64,000 bases of DNA from an uncultured Ruegeria sp. GTDB lineage: Bacteria > Pseudomonadota > Alphaproteobacteria > Rhodobacterales > Rhodobacteraceae. Below the pieces are notes generated by a model. That model ran no database searches. It was not told where the DNA came from and saw only the letters and a program-made list of their open reading frames with translations. Of this stretch, positions 55,216 through 63,920 are shown piece by piece; position 1 is the stretch's first letter; every line of letters begins with the position of its first letter. The stretch spans positions 124,001-188,000 of the forward strand of contig NZ_CANMFF010000008.1 of the NCBI RefSeq assembly GCF_947497005.1, read 5' to 3'. Both the position numbers and the translations under genes were made by a program.

Positions 55216-56176
55216 CGACCATCTCCGAATGTGTGTTGTCCAGCGCCAGGTCCGCCACGCCCCGCGCCAAGGCAGGTGCCAGCAGATAGCCATGACGATA
55301 GAGCCCGTTGGCATAGATTGTTCGACCCAGCCGCCGGATACGCGGCAGGTTATCCGGGAAGGTGGGGCGCAGGTCGACGCCAATCTCCAGCACCTCAGCC
55401 TCGCCAAAAGCCGGGTTCACGGCATAGGCCGCGCTGAGCAATTCCAGCATCGAACGGGCGGTGATGCGGCTGCTGTCTTCAGATTCGATCATGGTCGCGC
55501 CCAACATGTAGACTCCGTCGCCGCGCGGCACGATATATAGCGGCATCCTTGGGTGCAGCAATCGCACCGGGCGCGTCAGTTCTACATCAGGGCATCGAAT
55601 AACCAGCATCTCACCCTTCACGCCCCGCAAATCATGAAGGTATTCGCGTGCGTGAAGGCCACGGCAGTCTATGGCATTTTTCAACTGAGCAGGCGCCAGC
55701 TTTCGGTGGAATTCCACGCCCTGGTTTTGCAATTGACGATACAGATCGCGCAACGCTTGGCGAGGATCAACATGGGCTTCGCGTTCGAAATACAGGCCTT
55801 TGCCGAAACCGGTCAGATCAGGCTCTAACTTGATAATTTTTTCGCGATCAACTTCGGCAAACTCTTCAGTTCGGCGTGCAAATCGGCGCAGGTCCGGCAG
55901 ATCACGGGCACTAGCAACGACAACTGTTCCACACCGACGCACGTCGGTACGTTGAGCCCACCATTCGATCGCTTCCTGACCCAATCGCAAAACCGGTTCT
56001 TCTGCATTTTCATATTCACACCACGGGGCGAGCATTCCGCCGGCCCACCATGAACATCCGTGCGGTCCGGGGGGGCCACCCGGATCAAAAACCTGCACCC
56101 TGGCACCCCGCGAAACGAGTTCGCTGGCAACGGCCAGACCGGCCACCCCGGCCCCAATGACGGACCAAAGCGTCAC
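55199..56176 (-). CDS. thiO: Glycine oxidase
   Basis: A 325-residue FAD flavoprotein. The dinucleotide-binding motif VIGAGVAGLAVASELVSRGARV starts at residue 6, followed by the substrate domain with REAHVDPRQALRDLY and the C-terminal GLYRHGYLLAPALARGVADL (~292-311). It oxidises glycine to dehydroglycine (iminoacetate) for thiazole synthesis, replacing ThiH of E. coli. Overlaps the thiD stop by 4 nt and thiS start by 17 nt. Confidence 0.94.
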   Translation of the reverse strand: MTLWSVIGAGVAGLAVASELVSRGARVQVFDPGGPPGPHGCSWWAGGMLAPWCEYENAEEPVLRLGQEAIEWWAQRTDVRRCGTVVVASARDLPDLRRFARRTEEFAEVDREKIIKLEPDLTGFGKGLYFEREAHVDPRQALRDLYRQLQNQGVEFHRKLAPAQLKNAIDCRGLHAREYLHDLRGVKGEMLVIRCPDVELTRPVRLLHPRMPLYIVPRGDGVYMLGATMIESEDSSRITARSMLELLSAAYAVNPAFGEAEVLEIGVDLRPTFPDNLPRIRRLGRTIYANGLYRHGYLLAPALARGVADLALDNTHSEMVDEDRD

Positions 56177-56976
56177 GAGAGCCAGACCCGATGAAAATGA
56201 TGCACAGGGCCGTGCCCCGCGCCGATATTCAACTCATCCGCCCGCGCGATGGCCCCTTGCAGATAGTCATGCGCCTGCGTGACCGCATCCTTCAAGGTCA
56301 GGCCTTTTGCCAAACCTGCGGTGATCGACGACGACAAGGTGCAACCTGTCCCATGGGTGTTTTTCGTGTCCTGACGCGGAGCTTGAAATTCGGCCACGAT
56401 GCCCGAAGAATCAATCAGCAAATCGTGGCAGATTTCACCGGATCCGTGACCACCTTTCATCAAGACCGCGCCTGCGCCCAATGCGCACAATTCTTTGCCC
56501 TGTTCAGCCATCTCTTCCCGCGATTCCACGGCTTGTGTATTCAGCAAGCAGGCAGCCTCGGGCAGGTTCGGTGTCAGCACCGTCGCCATGGGTAACAACA
56601 CATCGCGCAGAGTCTGGACCGCCTCTTGCGCCAGCAGAGCGTCACCGGATTTCGCGATCATCACCGGGTCCAGAACCACAGGACCTTCAAACGCTGCCAA
56701 TCCTTGGGCGACAGTGTGAATGATCTCCGGTGTCGCGAGCATGCCAATTTTCACGGCTCTGACATCCAGATCACTCAGCACCGCATCCATTTGCGCAGCA
56801 ATGATGCCCAGCGGAATGCCGTGCACCGCTGTGACGGCCCGTGTGTTCTGCGCGGTAACAGCGGTGATAACGCTTGCGCCGAAAACGCCCAGCGCGGACA
56901 TGGCCTTGAGGTCAGCCTGAATCCCTGCGCCGCCGCCGCTGTCAGATCCCGCTATAGTCAGGGCAATTGCCGCCAT
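56173..56976 (-). CDS. thiD: Hydroxymethylpyrimidine/phosphomethylpyrimidine kinase
   Basis: A 267-residue ribokinase-fold enzyme phosphorylating HMP and HMP-phosphate. Motifs: TIAGSDSGGGAGIQADLK near the N terminus (substrate loop), VLDPVMIAKSGDALL (~118-132), GGHGSGEICHD (~174) and the C-terminal anion-hole/catalytic Asp in NTHGTGCTLSSSITAGLAKG (~209-228, DTKNTHGTGCTLSS). First gene of the riboswitch-controlled operon; ATG at 56976 lies ~60 nt after the aptamer. Confidence 0.96.
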   Translation of the reverse strand: MAAIALTIAGSDSGGGAGIQADLKAMSALGVFGASVITAVTAQNTRAVTAVHGIPLGIIAAQMDAVLSDLDVRAVKIGMLATPEIIHTVAQGLAAFEGPVVLDPVMIAKSGDALLAQEAVQTLRDVLLPMATVLTPNLPEAACLLNTQAVESREEMAEQGKELCALGAGAVLMKGGHGSGEICHDLLIDSSGIVAEFQAPRQDTKNTHGTGCTLSSSITAGLAKGLTLKDAVTQAHDYLQGAIARADELNIGAGHGPVHHFHRVWLS

Positions 56977-56978
56977 GT

Positions 56979-57004
56979 CGTTGCTCCATCTTCTTTGGGC
57001 AACG
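56979..57004 (-). promoter_or_regulatory. Hairpin around the thiD ribosome site
   Basis: In the minus strand CGTTGC (57004-56999) pairs with GCAACG (56984-56979), enclosing a 14-nt loop that ends in the GGAG ribosome site two to eleven bases before the thiD ATG. Folding would hide the site and could be the output of the TPP riboswitch at the level of translation. No terminator with a U tract is seen between aptamer and start. Confidence 0.45.
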
Positions 57005-57035
57005 GGGTAGGGAAACTGTCTGTTCTCATAAGACC

Positions 57036-57120
57036 GTTCCCTACGCCGGAATTGCCCGGATCAGGTTCGATGGGTTAACGCAGCCGCGCCTCTCAGCCCC
57101 TATGAAGGGCACCCCAACGG
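57036..57120 (-). promoter_or_regulatory. TPP riboswitch (THI element)
   Basis: In the minus strand the conserved blocks appear in order: GGGGTGC (57115-57109), GGCTGAGA (57098-57091), GAACCTGATCCGGG (57068-57055) and GGCGTAGGGA (57047-57038). They form the pyrimidine- and pyrophosphate-sensing helices of the THI box. The element precedes thiD and should switch off the ten-gene operon when thiamine pyrophosphate is abundant. A TTGACT at 57165-57160 may be the -35 box of its promoter. Confidence 0.95.
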
Positions 57121-57288
57121 TTGGAGCGGACAATCTCAGGGTCACCGCTCGGAATCAAGAGTCAATTTACCAGACGTATTGCCACTTCGGGCCATCCGAT
57201 AAGGCCAAACCACCTATCTCGGTATACCGTCCCGGCTTCAGCAACACGCATCGATAGGCTATGGGCTGGATGAAGAACCGATCCCCTG

Positions 57289-57351
57289 CTTCATCTGGCA
57301 AAAAATACCTCGAGGGAGTCGCCCGCAGGGCGGCGGGGGCAGAGCCCCCGG
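57289..57351 (-). repeat. Rhodobacterales-type intergenic repeat with nested hairpins, after dnaJ
   Basis: Minus-strand reading: GGGGGCTCTGCCCCC, then GCCGCCCTGCGGGCGAC, CTCGAGGTATTTTTTGCCAG and ATGAAG. The first block is a perfect stem-loop and the second can form another; a T-run follows. I recall sequences of this kind scattered between genes in Rhodobacteraceae genomes. It lies 12 nt beyond the dnaJ stop and doubles as a probable terminator for dnaKJ. Confidence 0.7.
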
Positions 57352-57363
57352 TCGCGTGCGTTT

Positions 57364-58512
57364 TCAGCCTTTCATACCATCCCAAAAGGATTTGACAGAT
57401 GAGAAAAAGCTTTTTGATTCCGGATGGTTATCTTCGCCCAAATCGTCGAACTCACGCAGCAGTTCTTTCTGGCGACTGGTCAGGTTGACCGGAGTTTCCA
57501 CAGCCAGTTCGATAAACATGTCACCGACACCGCTACCGCGTAATGCAGGCATGCCTTTGCCGCGCAGGCGCATTTGCCGACCCGACTGGCTTCCAGCGGG
57601 GATCTGAACGCGACCGCGACCGCCATCAATTGTCGGAACCTCGATCGATCCGCCCAATGCCGCCTTGGCCATGCTGACCGGAACGCGGCAGTACAGGTTC
57701 ACGCTGTCGCGCTCGAACAATCTGTGCTCGGATACTTCCACGAAAATGTAAAGATCACCCGGAGGGCCACCGCGCATTCCCGCTTCGCCCTCACCGGCAA
57801 GTCGGATACGTGTTCCGGTTTCGACACCAGCAGGAATATTAACTGACAAGGCGCGGTCTTTTTCGACCCGCCCCGCACCCTGACAGGATTTGCAAGGGTT
57901 TTTGATGATCTGACCCAGACCTGAGCATGTCGGGCATGTTCGTTCAACGGTGAAAAAGCCCTGTTGCGCCCGAACCTTGCCCATACCCGAGCAGGTGGGG
58001 CATGTTGTGGGTTCGACGCCGCCTTCGGCGCCGGTTCCTTCGCAAGACGAACACGCCACAGCAGTCGGTACATTGATGGTTTTCTGCAGGCCACCGTAGG
58101 CTTCTTCCAACGAAACACGCAGATTATACCGCAGATCCGACCCACGCGCCGCGCGGCGTCCGCCACCGCCGCGTTGGCCGCCCATGAAATCGCCGAACAA
58201 ATCGTCGAATACATCCGAAAACGCGCTGGAGAAGTCACCCTGGCCGCCAAAGCCGCCGCCGGGTCGGCCACCGCCACCCATACCATTTTCGAACGCAGCA
58301 TGGCCAAAGCGGTCATAAGCCGCTTTCTTGTCACCGTCGCGCAGGACATCATAGGCCTCGTTCGCCTCTTTGAACTGCGCTTCAGCGTCGGGGTTGTCCT
58401 TATTGCGATCCGGATGCAATTCCTTGGCTTTCGTGCGAAAGCCTTTCTTGATCTCATCCGCCGAAGCGCCCTTGGACACGCCGAGCACTTCGTAATAGTC
58501 GCGTTTGGACAT
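57364..58512 (-). CDS. dnaJ: Chaperone protein DnaJ
   Basis: A 382-residue Hsp40. The J domain at ~1-70 has HPD at 33-35 ([10 protein letters not shown]), needed to stimulate DnaK ATPase. A Gly-rich region (~72-130) follows, then four zinc-binding CxxCxGxG repeats ([32 protein letters not shown]; ~150-215), and the C-terminal substrate-binding halves. ATG at 58512 begins [11 protein letters not shown] as in the family; the frame upstream crosses the intergenic hairpin. It follows dnaK by ~75 nt. Confidence 0.97.
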   Translation of the reverse strand: MSKRDYYEVLGVSKGASADEIKKGFRTKAKELHPDRNKDNPDAEAQFKEANEAYDVLRDGDKKAAYDRFGHAAFENGMGGGGRPGGGFGGQGDFSSAFSDVFDDLFGDFMGGQRGGGGRRAARGSDLRYNLRVSLEEAYGGLQKTINVPTAVACSSCEGTGAEGGVEPTTCPTCSGMGKVRAQQGFFTVERTCPTCSGLGQIIKNPCKSCQGAGRVEKDRALSVNIPAGVETGTRIRLAGEGEAGMRGGPPGDLYIFVEVSEHRLFERDSVNLYCRVPVSMAKAALGGSIEVPTIDGGRGRVQIPAGSQSGRQMRLRGKGMPALRGSGVGDMFIELAVETPVNLTSRQKELLREFDDLGEDNHPESKSFFSSVKSFWDGMKG

Positions 58513-58536
58513 CAGTATTTCCTTCTGCCTCAACGT

Positions 58537-58571
58537 AATTGGGCCGGCCCGGCAACCGGACCGGCCCAAAT
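58537..58571 (-). terminator. Hairpin between dnaK and dnaJ
   Basis: TTGGGCCGG (58539-58547) and CCGGCCCAA (58561-58569) pair perfectly, and the flanking AATT/AATT can extend the stem with a bulge. It sits between the dnaK stop and dnaJ start with no following U tract, so it more likely attenuates transcription or marks processing of the dnaKJ message, keeping DnaJ below DnaK, than ends it. Confidence 0.5.
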
Positions 58572-58586
58572 TGGCCCGGTTACCCG

Positions 58587-60494
58587 TTAGTTACGCTTGT
58601 CGTCGTCCAGATCTTCGAACTCGGCATCGACAATGTCGTCTTCACCCGGCGCTTCATCAGCCGCCGCCGGTGCATCTTCGCCCTCATCGGCTTGCGCCTT
58701 ATAGATGGCTTCGCCCAACTTCATGGCGGCTTCGGTAACATTCTGGATGCCCGACTTGATCTTGTCGGCATTTTCAGTTTCCAGTTCGTCCTTCAGCGCG
58801 GCAATAGCCAGTTCGATGGCTTCGATGGTGGTCGGGTCGACCTTGTCGGCATGCTCTTCCATCGACTTCTCGGTCGAGTGGATGAGGCTTTCGGCCTGGT
58901 TTTTGGCGTCGACCAGTTCGCGGCGTTCCTTGTCGGCTTCCGCGTTCTCTTCGGCGTCCTTGACCATCTTGTCGATATCTTCGTCCGACAGACCGCCAGA
59001 TGCCTGGATCGTGATCTTCTGCTCTTTGCCAGTGCCTTTGTCTTTGGCCGAAACCGAGACAATACCGTTGGCATCGATATCAAAAGTCACCTCGATCTGA
59101 GGCATGCCGCGTGGCGCGGGAGGGATGTCTTCAAGGTTGAACTGACCCAGGATTTTGTTGTCCGCAGCCATTTCGCGTTCCCCCTGGAAACAGCGGATGG
59201 TCACGGCGTTCTGGTTGTCCTCGGCGGTTGAGAAGACCTGAGACTTTTTCGTCGGGATCGTGGTGTTGCGATCGATCAGACGGGTGAACACGCCACCAAG
59301 CGTCTCGATCCCCAGCGACAGCGGGGTTACGTCCAGCAAAACCACGTCTTTGACGTCGCCCTGCAGAACACCGGCCTGAATGGCAGCACCCATGGCAACC
59401 ACTTCGTCCGGATTCACACCTTTGTGCGGCTCTTTGCCAAAGAACTTAGTGACCTCTTCGATGACTTTCGGCATCCGGGTCATACCACCGACCAGAACAA
59501 CCTCGTCAATGTCACCCGCCGACAGACCGGCGTCTTTCAGTGCGGCCTGGCAGGGCTTCATCGACTTCTTGATCAGGTCGCCAACCAGCGATTCCAGCTT
59601 GGCACGGGTCAGTTTCATGACCATGTGCAGCGGCTGACCGTTCGAACCCATCGAGATGAACGGCTGGTTGATTTCGGTCTGCGAGGTCGAGGACAGCTCG
59701 ATCTTGGCTTTTTCAGCGGCCTCTTTCAGACGCTGCAGGGCCATCTTGTCGGCAGACAGGTCGACACCGTGTTCCTTTTTGAACTCGTCCGCCAAGTAGT
59801 TAACGATGCGCATGTCAAAGTCTTCACCACCCAGGAAGGTGTCACCGTTGGTCGATTTGACCTCGAACAGGCCATCGTCGATTTCCAGAATGGTCACGTC
59901 GAAGGTACCACCACCAAGGTCATAGACCGCGATGGTTTGGGTTTCTTCCTTGTCCAGACCATAGGCCAGCGCGGCCGCAGTAGGCTCGTTGATGATCCGC
60001 AGCACTTCCAGACCGGCGATTTTGCCGGCGTCTTTGGTGGCCTGACGCTGTGCGTCGTTGAAATAGGCTGGTACAGTGATGACCGCTTGCGTGACTTCCT
60101 CACCCAAATAGCTCTCGGCTGTTTCCTTCATCTTTCCCAGAGTGAAGGCCGAGATTTGGCTTGGGGAGTATTTTTCACCGCGGGCTTCAACCCACGCGTC
60201 ACCGTTGCCGCCATCCACGATGGCGTACGGAACCATTTTCTTGTCCTTCTGGACTTCGGCATCATCCACACGACGACCGATCAGACGTTTGACGCCAAAG
60301 ATCGTGTTGTCGGGGTTGGTGACCGCCTGACGTTTCGCAGGCTGACCGACCAGACGCTCATCTTCGGTGAAGGCGACGATCGAGGGCGTGGTCCGCGCCC
60401 CTTCGGCGTTTTCGATGACCTTCGGCTGCGAGCCGTCCATGATGGCCACACAAGAGTTTGTGGTTCCAAGGTCAATCCCGATTACTTTTCCCAT
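58587..60494 (-). CDS. dnaK: Chaperone protein DnaK (Hsp70)
   Basis: A 635-residue Hsp70. Nucleotide-binding domain motifs: [16 protein letters not shown] at the N terminus, [20 protein letters not shown] (~139-158), [13 protein letters not shown] and [16 protein letters not shown] (~190-205). The linker and substrate domain ([14 protein letters not shown], ~390) and acidic C-terminal tail ending DDDKRN follow. It folds nascent and stress-denatured proteins with DnaJ and GrpE. A sigma-32-like promoter lies ~110 nt upstream. Confidence 0.98.
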   Translation of the reverse strand: MGKVIGIDLGTTNSCVAIMDGSQPKVIENAEGARTTPSIVAFTEDERLVGQPAKRQAVTNPDNTIFGVKRLIGRRVDDAEVQKDKKMVPYAIVDGGNGDAWVEARGEKYSPSQISAFTLGKMKETAESYLGEEVTQAVITVPAYFNDAQRQATKDAGKIAGLEVLRIINEPTAAALAYGLDKEETQTIAVYDLGGGTFDVTILEIDDGLFEVKSTNGDTFLGGEDFDMRIVNYLADEFKKEHGVDLSADKMALQRLKEAAEKAKIELSSTSQTEINQPFISMGSNGQPLHMVMKLTRAKLESLVGDLIKKSMKPCQAALKDAGLSAGDIDEVVLVGGMTRMPKVIEEVTKFFGKEPHKGVNPDEVVAMGAAIQAGVLQGDVKDVVLLDVTPLSLGIETLGGVFTRLIDRNTTIPTKKSQVFSTAEDNQNAVTIRCFQGEREMAADNKILGQFNLEDIPPAPRGMPQIEVTFDIDANGIVSVSAKDKGTGKEQKITIQASGGLSDEDIDKMVKDAEENAEADKERRELVDAKNQAESLIHSTEKSMEEHADKVDPTTIEAIELAIAALKDELETENADKIKSGIQNVTEAAMKLGEAIYKAQADEGEDAPAAADEAPGEDDIVDAEFEDLDDDKRN

Positions 60495-60603
60495 TTTTGC
60501 AATCCCTTTCTCTTCAAGGCGATGTCCCGAGGACCGGACCCGTTACGGCATCCCACCCCCGATCTGATGTGCGCGACAGCACTACCATCGCGCGTCCCGG
60601 CGT

Positions 60604-60632
60604 ATATAAGGGCGAGACCAGAGGCCTGCAAG
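60604..60632 (-). promoter_or_regulatory. Sigma-32-like heat-shock promoter of dnaK
   Basis: In the minus strand, CTTGCAG (60632-60626), a 13-nt spacer and CCCTTATAT (60612-60604) agree with the sigma-32 pattern CTTGAAA-N13-CCCcATaT (one mismatch in the first, two in the second). It lies ~110 nt ahead of the dnaK start, the expected position. This is a sequence match only. Confidence 0.6.
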
Positions 60633-60706
60633 CACTGTAAAACGCAGGTTTTCGGGAATCTGAGGCCTTTTTTGGCAAGGAATTGGAAAGGATTGGGGTT
60701 TCCGGA

Positions 60707-61309
60707 ATGGCGCGGCTGATTTTGCGGGGGTTCGAAATCAGAAAAGGCTATCTCGATCCTGCTGCTCAGACGCAGGTGATCGCAGATTTACGACCGATTC
60801 TGAAAGCCGCGCCCCTGTTTCGGCCCGTCACACCTTCGGGCAAGGAGATGTCGGTGCGGATGACCTCGGCCGGAGATCTGGGTTGGGTGACTGATAAAGC
60901 GGGCTACCGGTATCAGGATCAGCATCCCAAAGGCGAGGTCTGGCCTGACATCCCACCTGTCATACTTGATATCTGGCGGGATCTGGTCAGCACCGAGCGG
61001 TCGCCAGATTGCTGTTTGATCAACTACTATGCGGAAGGTGCCAAGATGGGCCTGCATCAGGACAAGGACGAGGCAGATTTTTCCTGGCCGGTTCTGTCGG
61101 TTTCTTTGGGCGATGACGCCTTGTTCCGGATCGGCAACACGACACGCGGCGGCAAGTCCGAGTCGATCTGGCTTGGCTCGGGCGATGTAGTGATCATGGG
61201 TGGCCCGGCGCGGTTGGCGTTTCACGGGGTCGACCGGATCAGATACGGATCATCCCGGCTGCTGCCAAAAGGCGGGCGGATCAACCTGACGCTGCGAGTC
61301 GCACGTTAG
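60707..61309 (+). CDS. alkB: AlkB-like 2-oxoglutarate/Fe(II) dioxygenase
   Basis: A 200-residue enzyme that repairs 1-methyladenine and 3-methylcytosine by oxidative demethylation. The iron site is visible as HQDKDE (His-x-Asp; ~118) and the second His in AFHGVDRI (~174), followed by the 2-oxoglutarate-binding Arg region RINLTLRVAR at the end. NYYAEGAKMGLHQDKDE is the typical substrate/iron loop. ATG at 60707 is preferred because the TTG at 60683 lacks a good site. Divergent from dnaK. Confidence 0.94.
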   Translation: MARLILRGFEIRKGYLDPAAQTQVIADLRPILKAAPLFRPVTPSGKEMSVRMTSAGDLGWVTDKAGYRYQDQHPKGEVWPDIPPVILDIWRDLVSTERSPDCCLINYYAEGAKMGLHQDKDEADFSWPVLSVSLGDDALFRIGNTTRGGKSESIWLGSGDVVIMGGPARLAFHGVDRIRYGSSRLLPKGGRINLTLRVAR

Positions 61310-62130
61310 CGGCGCGCATTCCAGCTTTGCGAGACATGCTGGCGGGTGAAAAACTCGCCTAACAGACCAATCATCAGCAGCGCGATCCCAACCCAAAATG
61401 CGTATTCCCAACTTGTGTTTCGCGGAAAATAATTGCGGAAAATGAAGCCGCGGCACTGGTCGATAATATGAAATAACGGGTTCCAGGCGAACATCATCAG
61501 AATTCCGCCACCCAGCGTATTGGCAACGAACATCTTGCCGGAAAACACCATGTTCAACCGACGATAGACATTGGTGAGCATTCCGACCGTTGTTGGAAAC
61601 CAGGGCTTAAGCGCCATGAATACCAAACCCACGGCACAGCCGGTGAACCAGGCCAGCATCAGCATCGCGAACGCACCGCCGGGATCCTGAATCTCGATCG
61701 GGGCGACCGCGACGCTATAAACAAACAGAATGACGAACATGGCCAGCAATTGCTTGTAAAGAGTGCTCAGCGCCGTGGAAAGAATCGTGACCATAACATT
61801 CATCGGAGAATGCAACATCATCGGATTGTTGGCGGCCCCCACCCCGGATATCGCGCCTATCGACTGGATATGCAGCATGAATGGGAACACGCCCGACAGG
61901 ACATATAGCAGAAATTCTCCCCTGATCTTGGGAATACCGCCCCGGCCCATCAAAGTCATGAGCAGATAGAATGTGGTTCCCATCACGACCAACTGCAGAA
62001 CATTGATCAGGATGGCGACCACCGCATTCGGATGTTGCGACCGTACTTTTCGTACGGCGGCATGAAACACCAGCTCTGCCGTCGTAAAGGCACCGCCCAG
62101 CAGTGTTTGATTGCGCTTGAAGTAAAACAT
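61306..62130 (-). CDS. ABC-2 type polysaccharide export permease (KpsM/Wzm-like)
   Basis: A 274-residue inner-membrane permease with about six membrane helices. The style, including the FSGKMFVANTLGGG segment (~197-210) and WNPLFHIIDQCRGFIF (~217-232), follows the KpsM/Wzm group of capsule and O-antigen exporters. No ATPase (KpsT/Wzt) gene lies next to it in the window. It is divergent from cysQ and near kdsB and a galE-like gene, which also serve surface polysaccharides. Its stop overlaps the alkB stop by 4 nt, convergently. Confidence 0.87.
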   Translation of the reverse strand: MFYFKRNQTLLGGAFTTAELVFHAAVRKVRSQHPNAVVAILINVLQLVVMGTTFYLLMTLMGRGGIPKIRGEFLLYVLSGVFPFMLHIQSIGAISGVGAANNPMMLHSPMNVMVTILSTALSTLYKQLLAMFVILFVYSVAVAPIEIQDPGGAFAMLMLAWFTGCAVGLVFMALKPWFPTTVGMLTNVYRRLNMVFSGKMFVANTLGGGILMMFAWNPLFHIIDQCRGFIFRNYFPRNTSWEYAFWVGIALLMIGLLGEFFTRQHVSQSWNARR

Positions 62131-62252
62131 TCAAAGGGTCTTTTCTGCGTCGTCGCCTCTAAACTGGCATCATTATCTTGCCGTTCCGTAACCGCCGCAT
62201 CATAAGTCGATCACGAGTTTGGTTCAACAAACCACAGGAACGGAGCATTTTT

Positions 62253-63050
62253 GTGACCTACGACGCGCTTATTCCCGTCATCCGGCGGCTGGCCCTGCAG
62301 GCAGGCGACAAGATCATGAGCATCTATGGGGCGGATGATTTCGACATCAAAGTCAAATCCGATGCCAGCCCGGTGACCGAGGCGGATGAAGCTGCCGATG
62401 CATTGATTTCGGCAGGATTGCGGGACGCATTCCCGGATATCCTTCTGGTCACCGAAGAGCAGGCCGCATCGCATTCTGAAAAGGGCGATACTTTGCTGAT
62501 TGTGGATCCGTTGGACGGAACCAAGGAATTCATCAACCGTCGCGGTGACTTCACTGTCAATATCGCGCTGGTCGAGAACGGAGTGCCGACCCGAGGCGTG
62601 GTCTATGCACCGGCACGGGGGCGCATGTTCTATACGCAGGCAGATGGCAGAGCGGTCGAGGAAACAGGCGCTTTTGACAAGGAAACACCCGGTCCCTTGA
62701 CGGAAATATCAGTCTCTGAACCAGATAATTCCGCGCTTATGGTCGTGGCTTCGAAATCCCACCGGGATCAGGCCACCGAGGACTACATCAACAAGTATCA
62801 GGTAAAAGACAGTAAAAGCGCAGGTTCGTCGCTCAAGTTCTGTCTGATTGCCACGGGTGAGGCAGATCTCTATCCGCGCGTCGGGCGGACGATGGAGTGG
62901 GATACTGCAGCAGGCCATGCGGTACTGGCCGGGGCCGGTGGCCGGGTAGTGCGTTTTGATGACCATACCCCGTTAACTTATGGCAAAGACGGCTATGCAA
63001 ACCCGTTTTTTATTGCCTACGCTCCGGGTGTTGAATTGAAGGAAGCCTGA
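62253..63050 (+). CDS. cysQ: 3'(2'),5'-bisphosphate nucleotidase (CysQ-like)
   Basis: A 265-residue inositol-monophosphatase-fold enzyme that dephosphorylates 3'-phosphoadenosine 5'-phosphate after sulfate activation. Metal site: TEEQA (~70), DPLDGTKEFINRRGDFTVNI (~85-104) and EWDTAAGHAVLAGAGG (~215-230). Start is GTG at 62253 after ACGGAG; the upstream frame crosses the promoter region. kdsB starts 1 nt into its stop, so they are coupled; the pair is common in this bacterial group beside surface polysaccharide genes. Confidence 0.92.
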   Translation: MTYDALIPVIRRLALQAGDKIMSIYGADDFDIKVKSDASPVTEADEAADALISAGLRDAFPDILLVTEEQAASHSEKGDTLLIVDPLDGTKEFINRRGDFTVNIALVENGVPTRGVVYAPARGRMFYTQADGRAVEETGAFDKETPGPLTEISVSEPDNSALMVVASKSHRDQATEDYINKYQVKDSKSAGSSLKFCLIATGEADLYPRVGRTMEWDTAAGHAVLAGAGGRVVRFDDHTPLTYGKDGYANPFFIAYAPGVELKEA

Positions 63051-63850
63051 TGTCTGTTCTGATTGCCATCCCTGCTCGCTATGCCTCGACCCGGTACCCG
63101 GGCAAACCGCTTGTTCCGCTGACTGGTGCAACGGGTGTCTCGATGACGTTGATCGAGCGATCCTGGCGGGCCGCCAAGTCGGTCTCGGGTGTCGATCGCG
63201 TTGTTGTTGCAACGGATGACGACCGTATCCGCGACTTGGCCGAAGGCTTTGGCGCCGAGGTCGTGATGACCTCTGAAACCTGTCAGAACGGTACCGAACG
63301 CTGTGCCGAAGCGCATGAAGTCCTGGGGGGTGGGCATGAGATCGTGGTCAACTTACAGGGTGATGCACCCCTGACCCCGCATTGGTTTGTCGAAGATCTG
63401 ATCTCGGGGCTGCGCGCAGCCCCGGAAGCTGGCGTAGCAACCCCGGTCTTGCGCTGCGATGGCAACGCGCTGAACGGTTTGCTGAACGACCGCAAGCATG
63501 ACCGTGTAGGCGGCACGACTGCCGTATTCGGGCAAGATCACAGTGCGATGTATTTCTCGAAAGAGGTTGTGCCCTTTACGTCTCAGACATATGCGGGCGA
63601 CGACCCGACGCCGGTGTTTCACCATGTAGGTGTTTATGCTTATCGACCCGATGCGTTGGCGGCGTATCCGGGTTGGCCGGCCGGCCCGCTGGAACAGCTG
63701 GAGGGCCTTGAACAACTTCGGTTCATGGAAAACGGCCGCAAGGTTCTGTGCGTCGAGGTCGAAGCAAGAGGTCGCCAGTTCTGGGAATTGAACAATCCGC
63801 AGGACGTGCCCAAGATCGAAGAGATGATGGCAGCTATGGGGCTGGAGTGA
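63050..63850 (+). CDS. kdsB: 3-deoxy-manno-octulosonate cytidylyltransferase
   Basis: A 266-residue enzyme that activates Kdo to CMP-Kdo, required for lipopolysaccharide inner core (and for group 2 capsules). Conserved: IPARYASTRYPGKPL (~7-21), VVVATDDDRI, NGTERCAEAHEVLG (~81-94) and VNLQGDAPLTP (~100-110, with the usual D of QGDEP replaced by A at one position: QGDAP). The E-to-A change in QGDEP is unusual but flanking residues are intact; distantly related family members show the same form. Cytoplasmic. Confidence 0.9.
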   Translation: MSVLIAIPARYASTRYPGKPLVPLTGATGVSMTLIERSWRAAKSVSGVDRVVVATDDDRIRDLAEGFGAEVVMTSETCQNGTERCAEAHEVLGGGHEIVVNLQGDAPLTPHWFVEDLISGLRAAPEAGVATPVLRCDGNALNGLLNDRKHDRVGGTTAVFGQDHSAMYFSKEVVPFTSQTYAGDDPTPVFHHVGVYAYRPDALAAYPGWPAGPLEQLEGLEQLRFMENGRKVLCVEVEARGRQFWELNNPQDVPKIEEMMAAMGLE

Positions 63851-63920
63851 CCTCTTTTCCCCATGACTTTGACAGCGCCACTTGCGTAGCTGCGTCTCAA
63901 CCAGTTCCTATGGATAGGTC

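Noticed and set aside
57167..57385. 72-codon minus-strand frame between thiD and dnaJ
   Set aside because: It runs through the intergenic repeat and has no start signal or similarity.
59424..60719. 431-codon plus-strand frame across dnaK
   Set aside because: Antisense shadow of dnaK, His- and Arg-rich without domain signals.
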